A stretch of DNA of 50,651 nt from Gemmatimonadota bacterium (lineage in GTDB: Bacteria > Gemmatimonadota > Gemmatimonadetes > Longimicrobiales > Gaopeijiaceae). Positions within the stretch are counted from its first letter, which is position 1. Every line of letters begins with the position of its first letter. The notes under the pieces are model-generated. The model saw only the letters and a program-made list of their open reading frames with translations, made no database searches and was not told where the DNA came from. A program made the position numbers and the translations under genes. Location: the NCBI GenBank assembly GCA_003559555.1, contig PWLA01000060.1, forward strand, positions 1 to 50,651, read 5' to 3'. Shown here piece by piece: positions 25,312 through 36,073 of this stretch.

Positions 25312-26583
25312 ATGTCCCAGCATAACGGAGCAGATCGGGAGGTCGTGGTCACCGGTGTGGGGATGGTCACTCCGGTGGGCATCGGTCGTGAAAGCGCCTG
25401 GAGCGCCCTCCTTCGGGGAGAATCCGGAGGGGGGCCCATCACCCACTTCGAGCCGGATGACGGCTACGCCACCCGGATCGCCTGCGAGGTGAAGGACTTC
25501 GATCCGTCGGACGTCCTGGACCCCAAGGAGATTCGCCGGTTCGACCGGTTCGTGCAGCTCTCCCTGGTGGCCACCGACGAGGCCATGCGTCATGCGGGTC
25601 TCGAAGGCGCGCCCGACGGCGTGCCGGAGGAGAAATTCGGCGTGATCATCGGAAGTGGGATCGGGGGCATCTCCACCTTCGAGGACCAGTGCAAGACCCT
25701 CCTGGAGCGGGGACCGGGGCGGGTCAGCCCCTTCTTCGTCCCCATGTTCATCCCCGATATTGCGCCCGGCCTCATCTCCATCCGGTACGGCGCCCGGGGT
25801 GCCAACTACACCACCGTCTCTGCCTGCGCCTCGTCGGCTCACGCCATCGGCGAGGCCTTCCGGAGCATCCAGCGAGGGGACTCGGAGATCGTCATCGCCG
25901 GAGGGACGGAAGCCACCATCACCCCTCTGACCATCGCCGGCTTCTCGGCCATGAAGGCCATGTCCACCCGAAACGACGAGCCGCAGACGGCGAGCCGCCC
26001 CTTCGATGCCACCCGGGACGGGTTCTTGATGGGTGAGGGGGCCGGCACATTGATTCTGGAATCCCGGGAGGTGGCCGAGGCCCGGGGGGCGCGGATCCTG
26101 GGCCAGGTGGCGGGCTACGGCCTGTCGGCCGACGCCTATCACATCACGGCGCCGGCGCCCGGTGGAAAGGGAGCCCAGGCAGCCATGCGCATGGCCCTCT
26201 CCGACGCCGGTGTCCAGGCCGAGGACGTGGACTACGTGAACGCCCATGGCACCTCCACCCCGCACAACGACCGCAGCGAGACGGCGGCGATCCGAGCCGT
26301 CCTGGGCGATCGGGCCGACGAGGTGGTGGTGGGATCCACCAAATCCATGACCGGTCACCTGTTGGGGGCCGCCGGCGCCGTGGAAGGGATCGTCTCGCTC
26401 CTGGCCTGCCAGTCCGGGACGATTCCGCCCACCATCAACCTGGAGACCCCCGATCCGGACTGCGATCTGGACTATGCCGCCGACGGGGCCCGCGAACGAG
26501 ATGTCCGGGTGGCCCTCTCCAACTCCTTCGGCTTCGGTGGGCACAACGTCTGCCTCGCCTTCCGCCGCTGGGATGGGGACTGA
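25312..26583 (+). CDS. fabF: 3-oxoacyl-ACP synthase II
   Basis: Condensing enzyme of chain elongation. The Cys-His-His triad is visible: Cys172 in VSACASSAHAIGEA, the His of NAHGTSTPHND (about 308-318) and the His of KSMTGHLLGAAGA (about 343-355). The C-terminus SNSFGFGGHN is typical. At 423 aa it is slightly longer than E. coli FabF (413). ATG 25312 follows GTGGGGGAC. The next gene is 101 bp away. Confidence 0.96.
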   Translation: MSQHNGADREVVVTGVGMVTPVGIGRESAWSALLRGESGGGPITHFEPDDGYATRIACEVKDFDPSDVLDPKEIRRFDRFVQLSLVATDEAMRHAGLEGAPDGVPEEKFGVIIGSGIGGISTFEDQCKTLLERGPGRVSPFFVPMFIPDIAPGLISIRYGARGANYTTVSACASSAHAIGEAFRSIQRGDSEIVIAGGTEATITPLTIAGFSAMKAMSTRNDEPQTASRPFDATRDGFLMGEGAGTLILESREVAEARGARILGQVAGYGLSADAYHITAPAPGGKGAQAAMRMALSDAGVQAEDVDYVNAHGTSTPHNDRSETAAIRAVLGDRADEVVVGSTKSMTGHLLGAAGAVEGIVSLLACQSGTIPPTINLETPDPDCDLDYAADGARERDVRVALSNSFGFGGHNVCLAFRRWDGD

Positions 26584-26684
26584 CCCGGACGTTCCCGTTT
26601 CTTCTCCGGGACAGGGGTCTCCGGTACGACACGGTCCGCAGGCAGCGGAGCCTTCTTCCAGGGACATGGGCGAATGAGAGGCGA

Positions 26685-27158
26685 ATGAGGATCGGACTCG
26701 GGTACGACTCGCACCGCTTCGATCCGGAACGCCCCTGCGTCCTGGGCGGAGTGGAGATCCCCGACGCTCCGGGTCTGCTGGGCTTTTCCGATGGCGACGC
26801 AGTGGCCCACGCCGTCACCGATGCCGTCCTGGGAGCCGCGGCCCTGGGGGACATCGGCCAGCACTTTCCGCCAGGCGACGAGCGCTGGCGAGGTGCGGAC
26901 TCCATGGACCTGCTTCGGCGGGCGGTGGGCTTGGTGCACGAAGCCGGCTACCGGGTGGTGAACGTGGACCTGACGGTGGTCTGCGAGCGGCCGAGGATCG
27001 GACCGGTGGCCGGGCGGATCCGGGAGGCACTGGCCTCGGTCCTGGCGGTCCAGCCGGGAGACGTGTCCGTCAAGGGAAAGACCAACGAGGGGATGGGATG
27101 GGAGGGAAGGGAGGAAGGGCTGGCCGTCCATGCCGTCGCCCTCCTGACCCGGGGCTGA
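26685..27158 (+). CDS. ispF: 2-C-methyl-D-erythritol 2,4-cyclodiphosphate synthase
   Basis: MEP-pathway enzyme that cyclises CDP-methylerythritol phosphate, making isoprenoid precursors. Zinc ligands Asp8, His10 and His42 lie in GYDSHRF and GDAVAHA. DIGQHFPPGD and KTNEGMGWEGREEGLAVHAV are family signatures. The 157-aa length is normal. ATG 26685 follows GAGAGG. It is not fused or adjacent to ispD. Confidence 0.96.
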   Translation: MRIGLGYDSHRFDPERPCVLGGVEIPDAPGLLGFSDGDAVAHAVTDAVLGAAALGDIGQHFPPGDERWRGADSMDLLRRAVGLVHEAGYRVVNVDLTVVCERPRIGPVAGRIREALASVLAVQPGDVSVKGKTNEGMGWEGREEGLAVHAVALLTRG

Positions 27159-27159
27159 G

Positions 27160-28077
27160 GTGGCCGAGCAGTCCGGGGCCGACGCCGAGCGAGCCTTCCG
27201 ACTGGAGGAGTTCGCCGACTTTCTGGGGCTGGAGCGCGGCCTGGCGGAATCCACGGTTCGGGCCTACCTGAATGACCTCCGTCAACTCACCCGATTTCTG
27301 GCAGCCCGAGGAATCCACCAGCCCACCGCCGTCCGGCACCCCGACCTGCGGGAATACCTCTATCACCTGAAGGACGCCGGCCGGGCACCGGCCTCAATTC
27401 GCCGCCTCGTCTCGTCTGCTCGGGCCTACTTCGGCTTCCTCCTGGAGGAGGGACGCCTGGACTCCGATCCCACCGAGCGGCTGGACTCCCCCCAGATCGG
27501 CCGCAAGCTCCCCAACGTACTCTCCCGGGACGAGGTGGAGGCCGTGCTGGACGCCCCCTCCCCGGACCGGACGGCGTACTGGCGGGACCGGGCCATCCTG
27601 GAGCTTCTGTACGCCACGGGGGTCCGGGTCTCAGAGCTCCTGGGAATCCGGGTCACCGATCTGGATCTGGACGAGAGGCTCGTAGTGGTGACAGGGAAGG
27701 GGAACAAGGAGCGCATCGTCCCCTTCGGACGGACCGCAGCGGAAACACTCCTGCGCTACCTGCAGCACCTGAGGTCCCGCCTGGATCAGGGCGAAAGCGA
27801 CGGGATCCTCTTCCTGAACCAGCGCGGCCAGCCCCTCAGCCGCATGTGGGTCTGGTCGCTGGTGAAGGATTCGGCCGAGGCCGCCGGGATTCCCCGGAAG
27901 GTCTCACCCCACACGCTGCGGCACACCTTCGCCACGCATCTCCTGGAAGGAGGAGCGGACCTGGTGGCGGTTCAGGAGCTCCTGGGTCACTCGGACATCT
28001 CAACGACCCAGGTCTACACCCACATCGACCGGGAATACCTCCGGGACGTACATCGCCGGCATCACCCTCGGGGGTGA
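27160..28077 (+). CDS. xerD: Tyrosine recombinase XerD/XerC
   Basis: Site-specific recombinase that resolves chromosome dimers at dif. An N-terminal SAM-like core-binding domain (about 12-100) precedes the catalytic domain with Arg156, Lys180, His251, Arg254, His277 and the nucleophile Tyr286 (SPHTLRHTFATHLLEGG, LLGHSDISTTQVYTH). The 305-aa length is standard. GTG 27160 is one base after the ispF stop, and no later Met fits. The TTQVYTH ending and housekeeping context favour XerD over an integrase. Its last codons lie inside a 13-bp hairpin. Confidence 0.92.
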   Translation: MAEQSGADAERAFRLEEFADFLGLERGLAESTVRAYLNDLRQLTRFLAARGIHQPTAVRHPDLREYLYHLKDAGRAPASIRRLVSSARAYFGFLLEEGRLDSDPTERLDSPQIGRKLPNVLSRDEVEAVLDAPSPDRTAYWRDRAILELLYATGVRVSELLGIRVTDLDLDERLVVVTGKGNKERIVPFGRTAAETLLRYLQHLRSRLDQGESDGILFLNQRGQPLSRMWVWSLVKDSAEAAGIPRKVSPHTLRHTFATHLLEGGADLVAVQELLGHSDISTTQVYTHIDREYLRDVHRRHHPRG

Positions 28078-28084
28078 TGCCGGC
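28055..28084. terminator. Perfect 13-bp hairpin between convergent genes (bidirectional terminator)
   Basis: GCCGGCATCACCC (28055-28067), tetraloop TCGG, then GGGTGATGCCGGC (28072-28084). The stem is perfect. It contains the xerD stop (28075-28077) and lies 37 bp before the end of the convergent S41 protease gene. No T-run follows on either strand, so it is a non-canonical, high-GC terminator or mRNA 3'-end stabiliser. Confidence 0.65.
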
Positions 28085-28120
28085 AATCCGACTCCCGCAG
28101 GAGGCTGGTCGGGTCTCGGG

Positions 28121-29785
28121 TCAGCGCTCCGGAGGAATCTGACCGTTACTCTCCTGGTCGGCTTCCACCTGGTCACTGGGGCTGGGGCGTTCCGGCTCCG
28201 GCACCAGGGAGAAGAGCTGGGTGGGCGTCGACGCCTGTGCCAGCAACTCCACCGCCTTCTCCAGGACCGCGTCCCGGCGGGCCTGAGCTTGCAGGGCCCG
28301 GTCCGTCCGATCCAGTCGCTGGAAGAGGACGACCTCGAGTCGCCAGTCCAGGTAGTCCCGGACCTCCGAAGTCATGAGGTCCCGCGACACGCCGTCAGCC
28401 ACCAGGGCGTCGATGAAGGCGTCCAGTCGATCTGCCGGAAAGCCGTCGGGAACCTCGCCGGACTCCCTGACCTCCTGGGCCACGTTGAATGCCGCCTCCT
28501 GGGTCCGTTGGGCCAGTGAGACCTCAGCCTCCACCGCCGCGTTCAAGAGCCTCTGCTCCGCGCTGGTGAGGGTGTCGTTGGGGACCAGCAGGTCGGGATA
28601 GACGCCGCCCCCGCCCCAGATCGTCCGGCCGGCTTCGGAGGTGAAGCGGGGAATGGAGTCGGGTTCGATGACGCGACCCTCCCGATTCCGGGGACGATTC
28701 AGGGAGCGGCCCAGGGGGGTGTACCATTCACCGCTGGTGAGCCGGATCATGTGGTCGGCCGGGAGGGGGATGACGGTCTGGACGCTGCCTTTTCCGAAGG
28801 TCCGTTCACCAAGCACCAGTGCCCGGTCGTGGTCCTGAAGGGCGCCGGCCACGATCTCCGAAGCCGAGGCGGAGAATCGGTCCACGAGCACGATGATGGG
28901 CTTGCCTTGCGCCCGGGCCGCCCGGCGGGCGTAGGCCGACTCCTCCCGGAGGTCCCCACTGCCCCTTGGCGGACGCGACCGGGTGGTGACCAGCGTGGAG
29001 CCCCGGTCCAGGAAGAGGTCCGCCAGGTTCAGAGACTCGTCCAGATATCCGCCGGGATTCCCCCTGAGGTCAAGGATCAGACCCGAGACATCCTCCATCT
29101 CCGCCAGAACCGAATCGACTTCGGCCGCCGACTCCCGGGCCACCCGGTCCAGGTGGATATAGCCCACTCCGTCGAAGATCCGCTCAGAGGTGACGGCGGG
29201 AATATGAACCTGATCCCGCCGGATGGTGTGGGGGATCGGCTGGGCGATGCCGTCTCGCTGCACCGTCACCACCACCTGGGATCCGATCTCCCCCCGGATC
29301 TGGTCCGAAGCCTCCGAGACGGTCCAGTCCCGGGCGTCAACCCCGTCCACCTCCACGATCTGGTCGCCCACCAGGAGACCCTCCTGGTCCGCCGGCGTGT
29401 TCCGGAAGACGGCGGTGATGGTCACCCGCTCGTTCAACTCGGTGATCTGAACGCCGATTCCGGCGTAGTTCCCGGTACTCTCTTCCTGGAACGCCCGGAC
29501 CTGCTCAGGGGTCAGCACTTCGGCGTAGGGATCGCCAAGCTCCCGAATGAGCCCCTGGATGGCCTTCTCCCAGAGCTCGGAGTCCGACTCCGAGACCAGG
29601 GCGAAGTCCCGGATGGCTTCCAGGGCACCAAGGAAGACCTCCTCCTCGGCAGTCAGATCGTCACGTTCCGAGAAGGGCGTGAAGGGCGTGAACGTTGGAT
29701 CGCCCTGCTGAGCCTCGAGCTCCGCCGCAGCGGGAAGCACCGGGAGGAGGAGCAGGGGGAGCAGAAGAAGGATGCGGCGAATCAT
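28121..29785 (-). CDS. Secreted S41 family carboxy-terminal processing protease with PDZ domain
   Basis: Periplasmic CtpA/Prc-like serine protease. A signal peptide MIRRILLLLPLLLLPVLPAA ends near AELEA (about residue 22). A PDZ domain follows at about 105-185 (GIGVQITE, GLLVGDQIVEVDG), then the S41 core with LDLRGNPGG (238-246), the catalytic Ser in SASASE (305-310) and Lys332 in FGKGSVQ. An extra C-terminal region of about 200 residues (350-554) is helical and ends in a Pro/Glu/Gln-rich tail. I start at the ATG at 29785 because it gives a clean signal peptide. An upstream in-frame ATG at 29917 adds 44 non-signal residues. It is the only minus-strand gene found. Confidence 0.93.
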   Translation of the reverse strand: MIRRILLLLPLLLLPVLPAAAELEAQQGDPTFTPFTPFSERDDLTAEEEVFLGALEAIRDFALVSESDSELWEKAIQGLIRELGDPYAEVLTPEQVRAFQEESTGNYAGIGVQITELNERVTITAVFRNTPADQEGLLVGDQIVEVDGVDARDWTVSEASDQIRGEIGSQVVVTVQRDGIAQPIPHTIRRDQVHIPAVTSERIFDGVGYIHLDRVARESAAEVDSVLAEMEDVSGLILDLRGNPGGYLDESLNLADLFLDRGSTLVTTRSRPPRGSGDLREESAYARRAARAQGKPIIVLVDRFSASASEIVAGALQDHDRALVLGERTFGKGSVQTVIPLPADHMIRLTSGEWYTPLGRSLNRPRNREGRVIEPDSIPRFTSEAGRTIWGGGGVYPDLLVPNDTLTSAEQRLLNAAVEAEVSLAQRTQEAAFNVAQEVRESGEVPDGFPADRLDAFIDALVADGVSRDLMTSEVRDYLDWRLEVVLFQRLDRTDRALQAQARRDAVLEKAVELLAQASTPTQLFSLVPEPERPSPSDQVEADQESNGQIPPER

Positions 29786-29832
29786 TCGCGTTCTCACAGG
29801 CTCTGGCACACTTGGATGGGGACCGTGGGTGT

Positions 29833-29852
29833 CGGGCCGGTTGTCCGGCCCG
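29833..29852. repeat. 8-bp hairpin in the divergent S41 protease/nadE region
   Basis: CGGGCCGG (29833-29840), loop TTGT, CCGGCCCG (29845-29852). It lies 48 bp upstream of the protease start, in what would be its leader. The remaining 281-bp divergent region (29786-30066) shows only a weak possible -10 (TATCTT, 29983-29988) for nadE and no convincing promoter for the protease. Confidence 0.45.
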
Positions 29853-30066
29853 GAGCATCGGGTACTTGCCTTCCTCATAACCCGGCCGGGCCGGGCCCGT
29901 TCCCGGCGCGGGACCACGCGGAACCACGAAGGAAAGGCGCGTTCCCGTCAGAGGAGAGGGTTCTCCGATGGGGATACTCTCCTATCTTAGTCTTGCAGCA
30001 CCGGTTCTCATAGCTCCTCGGCCCATTCCCGGATCCAGCTTCCGGCTCAAACCCCGGACGTATCAC

Positions 30067-31935
30067 ATGACCGCTCAGCAAAGATCCATCCTTTCAGCGG
30101 CTCTGATCCAGCTCCGGCCGGAGAAGGGCCAGGTGGAGCACAACCTGGCCCGAGTCCGCCAGGCCGTCGCCCATGAGGCGGGCCGAGGAACCCGGCTGGC
30201 GGTGTTTCCGGAAACGGCGCTCTCGGGCTACTTCGTGGAGGGCGGCGTGGCAGAGGTGTCCCGTTCCCCCGAAGACGTGGCCGCCGGCCTCGGTGCGCCA
30301 CCGCCCGGAGCCCCGGACGTGATTCTGGGCACCTACGAGACCGGCCACGAGGGGATCCACAATTCCGCAGTGTACCTCGCACCAGATGGGGACCGGTGGA
30401 CGGTGGTGCACCGGCACCGGAAGGTCTTCCTCCCCACCTACGGGGTCTTCCAGGAGGCCCGCTTTGTCTCGCCCGGGACCGTCCTGCGGGCTTTCGACAC
30501 CCGCTTCGGCCGGGTGGGGCTCATGATCTGCGAAGAGATGATGCACTCCATGGTTCCCAGCGTGCTGGCCCTGGACGGCGCCGAGTTTCTGGTGTGCCTG
30601 GCGGCCACCCCGTCGCGTGACTACGGTCCGGCCGGAGGATTGCCCGGAAACCTGGAGCGGTGGGACGTGACCGGTCGTGCCATCGCCCTGGAACACGGCC
30701 TTCCTCTCCTGGTGTGCCACCTGGTGGGCAGCGAGGGAGGAAAGCTCTTCGCCGGCGGGAGTGTGGCGTACGGCTCCCACGGGGAGATCCTGGGGCGAGC
30801 GGAGCTCTTTCGGGAAGACCGCCTGGAGGTGACGCTCGACCCGGGAGAGGGACGTCGCGCCCGGACGGCCTCCCCCCTCCTCAGCGACCTTCGAGTGGCG
30901 CTGCCCCACCTCCTGACCGCGGCGGAAGCGGCGTCGCTCAGGGTGGAAGACCGGCCCGGTGTGGCGGCGGGTGAGGTCGGACGCCCCCTCGGACAGCCCG
31001 CCGGGGACGAACCCGGAGGCGCCCGGACCCGCAAGACCGAAAAAGGCGAGGCCGCAGGCACGGAGGCGAGGGCTGCCGGAGCTTCAGGTCCTCCGGCGGA
31101 CATCGATCCGACCGACGACTCGGTTCTGGAGCTGGATCTGGAGCTGGTGGAGCGGGTCCTCGTGCGCTTTCTCGAGGAGGAGATCCGGGAACGACGAGGC
31201 TTCGAGTCGGTGGTCCTGGGGGTGTCGGGGGGCGTGGACTCGGCGGTGGCCCTCTTCCTGGCGGTGGAGGCGCTGGGGGCGGAAAACGTGCACGCCTTTC
31301 TACTCCCCTACGCCACCTCGAGCCCCGAGAGCCGGGACCATGCCGAGCGGGTCCTGGATGCCGTGGGGGTCCCGGGACGAACCATCTCCATCACAGGTGG
31401 CGTGGACGCCTATGTCGAGGCTTTCGAGCCCGAGATCTCGGATCTGCGCCGGGGCAATCTGGCGGCCCGGTTTCGGTCCATGGTCCTCTGGGATCAGTCC
31501 GCCGCCCTGGAGGCCCTGCCCCTGGGGACCGGAAACAAGAGTGAGCGGCTCCTGGGGTACTACACCTGGCACGCCGACGACGCCCCTCCGGTGAACCCCC
31601 TGGGCGACCTGTTCAAGACACAGGTCTGGGCCCTGGCCCGCCACCTCGACGTACCGGCCGAAGTGCGCCAGAAGGCCCCCAGCGCCGATCTGGTCCGGGG
31701 GGTCGACGACGAGGACGAGCTGGGGGTGGGCTACGAGGTGGCGGACCTGATCCTCCACTGGCTGCTGGTGGGGAGGACACCGGAGGACCTGATCCAGGCC
31801 GGCTTCTCCGAAAACAACGTGCAACGGGTCCACCATCTGCTGGAGGGCACGCACTGGAAGCGCCATCTTCCCACCGTGGCCATCCTGTCGTCGACGGCCA
31901 TCGGCGAGTTCTACCTGCGGCCGGTGGATTACTGA
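30067..31935 (+). CDS. nadE: Glutamine-dependent NAD+ synthetase
   Basis: Two-domain enzyme that amidates deamido-NAD+ using ammonia released from glutamine. The N-terminal nitrilase-type glutaminase carries Glu49 (FPETALSGY), Lys119 (HRKVFLPTYGVF) and Cys155 (GLMICEEM). The C-terminal synthetase has the PP-loop SGGVDS (387-392) and GTGNKSERLLGYYT. The domains are joined by an unusual Gly/Ala/Pro/Lys-rich linker at about 293-348. ATG 30067 begins a normal glutaminase start. An upstream in-frame ATG at 29968 would add 33 atypical residues. The total is 622 aa. Confidence 0.94.
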   Translation: MTAQQRSILSAALIQLRPEKGQVEHNLARVRQAVAHEAGRGTRLAVFPETALSGYFVEGGVAEVSRSPEDVAAGLGAPPPGAPDVILGTYETGHEGIHNSAVYLAPDGDRWTVVHRHRKVFLPTYGVFQEARFVSPGTVLRAFDTRFGRVGLMICEEMMHSMVPSVLALDGAEFLVCLAATPSRDYGPAGGLPGNLERWDVTGRAIALEHGLPLLVCHLVGSEGGKLFAGGSVAYGSHGEILGRAELFREDRLEVTLDPGEGRRARTASPLLSDLRVALPHLLTAAEAASLRVEDRPGVAAGEVGRPLGQPAGDEPGGARTRKTEKGEAAGTEARAAGASGPPADIDPTDDSVLELDLELVERVLVRFLEEEIRERRGFESVVLGVSGGVDSAVALFLAVEALGAENVHAFLLPYATSSPESRDHAERVLDAVGVPGRTISITGGVDAYVEAFEPEISDLRRGNLAARFRSMVLWDQSAALEALPLGTGNKSERLLGYYTWHADDAPPVNPLGDLFKTQVWALARHLDVPAEVRQKAPSADLVRGVDDEDELGVGYEVADLILHWLLVGRTPEDLIQAGFSENNVQRVHHLLEGTHWKRHLPTVAILSSTAIGEFYLRPVDY

Positions 31936-31936
31936 G

Positions 31937-31954
31937 GGGGACGGACCGGTCCCC
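31937..31954 (+). terminator. Weak terminator hairpin after nadE
   Basis: GGGGAC (31937-31942) pairs with GTCCCC (31949-31954) across a 6-base loop, beginning one base after the nadE stop. There is no T-run. The position, before a new promoter-like region, suggests the end of the nadE transcript. Confidence 0.4.
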
Positions 31955-32041
31955 GCCCGGGAAGCTCGCCCCGACCAGGGGAACTGCAATGCTCCGGGGG
32001 GAGTCGCCGCCTGCGCTGAGTCTCCCTGGCGCTCCCAGCGG

Positions 32042-32071
32042 TGGCGCCCCGTATTTCTTCAACGGCCTTCT
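32042..32071 (+). promoter_or_regulatory. Conserved leader motif, copy B
   Basis: A 30-bp element beginning TGGCGCCCCGTA and containing CTTCAAC seven bases before the end of its right part. It matches the element at 49988-50017 in 26 of 30 positions and, more loosely, the one at 15591-15620. All three lie in the leader of the first gene after an apparent transcription end. It may be a promoter or a regulator site; the -10-like TATTTC (32052) has no matching -35. Confidence 0.45.
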
Positions 32072-32095
32072 ACACCCATGAATCGAGGATCGACC

Positions 32096-32677
32096 GTGCT
32101 CCTGGTCCTGGACAACTACGACTCCTTCACCTGGAACCTGGTGCAGCTCCTTGGCGAGCTGGGGACCGATCCGGTGGTGATCCGAAACGATGAACGAACC
32201 GTCGACGAACTGGTGGCCACGGCCCCTCGACAGGTGGTGATCTCGCCGGGTCCGTGCACGCCTTCGGAGGCGGGGGTCAGCGTGGAGCTGGTTCGTCGCC
32301 TGGACCCGAAGGTGCCCATCCTGGGCGTCTGCCTGGGACATCAGGCCATCGGGGAGGCCTTCGGCGGGCGCACCATCCGGGCACGGCAGGTCATGCACGG
32401 AAAGACGACTCGGATCCGCCACGGCGACACCGGGCTCTTCAAAGGGCTTCCGAACCCCCTGGAAGTCACCCGGTACCATTCCCTGGTCACCGATCCCGCC
32501 GCGCTGCCGGAGACGCTGGAGCCGGTGGCGTGGTCCCGGGAAGCCGATGGAGAAGAGGAGATCCAGGCCATGCGACACAAGGTACGTCCCGTCTGGGGCG
32601 TGCAATTCCATCCGGAATCGCTCTTCTCAGAAGGCGGGCGGGGGCTGCTGGAGAACTTCATCCGGCTGGCCGATTGA
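32096..32677 (+). CDS. trpG: Glutamine amidotransferase, anthranilate/aminodeoxychorismate synthase component II
   Basis: Class-I glutaminase that feeds ammonia to chorismate aminating enzymes (TrpE or PabB). The catalytic Cys79 is in GVCLGHQ, and the His-Glu pair is in GVQFHPES near the end. The N-terminus LLVLDNYDSFTWNLVQ is characteristic. I chose GTG 32096: GAGG at 32085-32088 lies 7 bases upstream and the product then starts exactly like PabA/TrpG (193 aa). ATG 32078 would place that ribosome site inside the gene. No trpE or pabB partner is in the window, so it may serve both pathways. Confidence 0.9.
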   Translation: MLLVLDNYDSFTWNLVQLLGELGTDPVVIRNDERTVDELVATAPRQVVISPGPCTPSEAGVSVELVRRLDPKVPILGVCLGHQAIGEAFGGRTIRARQVMHGKTTRIRHGDTGLFKGLPNPLEVTRYHSLVTDPAALPETLEPVAWSREADGEEEIQAMRHKVRPVWGVQFHPESLFSEGGRGLLENFIRLAD

Positions 32678-32739
32678 CCCGGGTGCCAGGGGTCGAAGGC
32701 GAAGCGCCTCCGGACCCGCACCCCAACCCGACCCGCACC

Positions 32740-32768
32740 TTGCTTCCGGGGCGGGACGACCATACCTT
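32740..32768 (+). promoter_or_regulatory. Putative sigma-70 promoter for the kdsB-lpt operon
   Basis: TTGCTT (32740-32745), 17 bases, TACCTT (32763-32768), 55 bases before kdsB. It shares the 10-mer CCATACCTTC with the sucC promoter at the same distance from the TTG. It lies in the 145-bp gap after the amidotransferase gene, which otherwise holds nothing I recognise. Confidence 0.5.
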
Positions 32769-32822
32769 CTTTGGCGTGAAACTTGCAACGAAGTTCCCGG
32801 CTCCCATCCGGACCCCAGCTCC

Positions 32823-35275
<2,453 letters not shown>

Positions 35276-35281
35276 TCGCCC

Positions 35282-36073
35282 ATGTCGCTCTTCGACCAGT
35301 TCACCCTCATTGCCGGTCCCTGCGTCCTGGAAGACGACGACCTGAACCTGCAGGTGGGGGAGTTCCTGGCCGAACTCGCCCGACGCTGGCAGGTCCCGGT
35401 GGTCTACAAGGCCTCCTTCGACAAGGCGAACCGCTCCCGCATCGACTCGCCCCGGGGGCCTGGCCTGGATGAAGGACTCCCGAGGCTGGCTCGGGTGAAG
35501 GAGGCCACCGGCCTTCCCGTCCTCACCGACATCCACGAACCGGACCAGGCGGCGGCCGCCGCCGAGGTGGCGGACGTGCTCCAGATCCCCGCCTTCCTCT
35601 GCCGCCAGACGGACCTGGTCCTGGCCGCCGGTCGGACGGGGCGCCCCCTGAACATCAAGAAGGGACAGTGGATGGCGCCGGAGGAGATGGCGGCGGTGGT
35701 GGAGAAGGCCAGGGCAGGCGGCGCCCAACGGGTCACGGTGACCGAGAGGGGGACCTTTTTCGGGTACGGCAACCTGGTGGTGGACATGCGCGCCTTCAGG
35801 CGAATCCGAACGGCCTGCGGGGTGGACGCCGTCTTCGACGGAACCCACTCGGTGCAGCGTCCGGGAAGGGCCGACGGCTCCAGCGGAGGCGACCCGGAGC
35901 ACATTCCGGCCCTGGTCCGGGGTGCGGTGGCGGCCGGCTGCGACCACCTCTTCCTGGAGACCCATCCGGCACCGGCCGGAGCTCCGTCCGACGGATCCAA
36001 CATGTTGCCCCTGAAGGAGCTGGACTCCCTCATGGGCCAGGTCATGGATCTGCGGGAGGTGGTGGAGGCATGA
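35282..36073 (+). CDS. kdsA: Kdo-8-phosphate synthase, metal-dependent type
   Basis: Condenses phosphoenolpyruvate with arabinose 5-phosphate. The conserved KASFDKANRSRIDSPRGPGL (43-62) and RQTDLVLAAG are present. The metal-site Cys14 (AGPCVLE), with His189, Glu226 and Asp237, is the ligand set of the metallo class known from Aquifex. The E. coli enzyme has Asn in place of the Cys. The 263-aa length is normal. GGGGGAGG precedes ATG 35282, six bases after pyrG. It overlaps kdsC by ATGA. Confidence 0.95.
   Translation: MSLFDQFTLIAGPCVLEDDDLNLQVGEFLAELARRWQVPVVYKASFDKANRSRIDSPRGPGLDEGLPRLARVKEATGLPVLTDIHEPDQAAAAAEVADVLQIPAFLCRQTDLVLAAGRTGRPLNIKKGQWMAPEEMAAVVEKARAGGAQRVTVTERGTFFGYGNLVVDMRAFRRIRTACGVDAVFDGTHSVQRPGRADGSSGGDPEHIPALVRGAVAAGCDHLFLETHPAPAGAPSDGSNMLPLKELDSLMGQVMDLREVVEA

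Noticed and set aside
29786-29917. Upstream start for the S41 protease
   Set aside because: It adds 44 polar residues before an intact signal peptide, with no better ribosome site.
29968-30066. Upstream start for nadE
   Set aside because: The extra 33 residues are unlike any glutaminase N-terminus and cover the likely promoter region.
32078-32095. ATG 32078 as start of the glutamine amidotransferase
   Set aside because: It would put the GAGG ribosome site inside the gene and add six residues not seen in the family. GTG 32096 fits better, though ATG remains possible.
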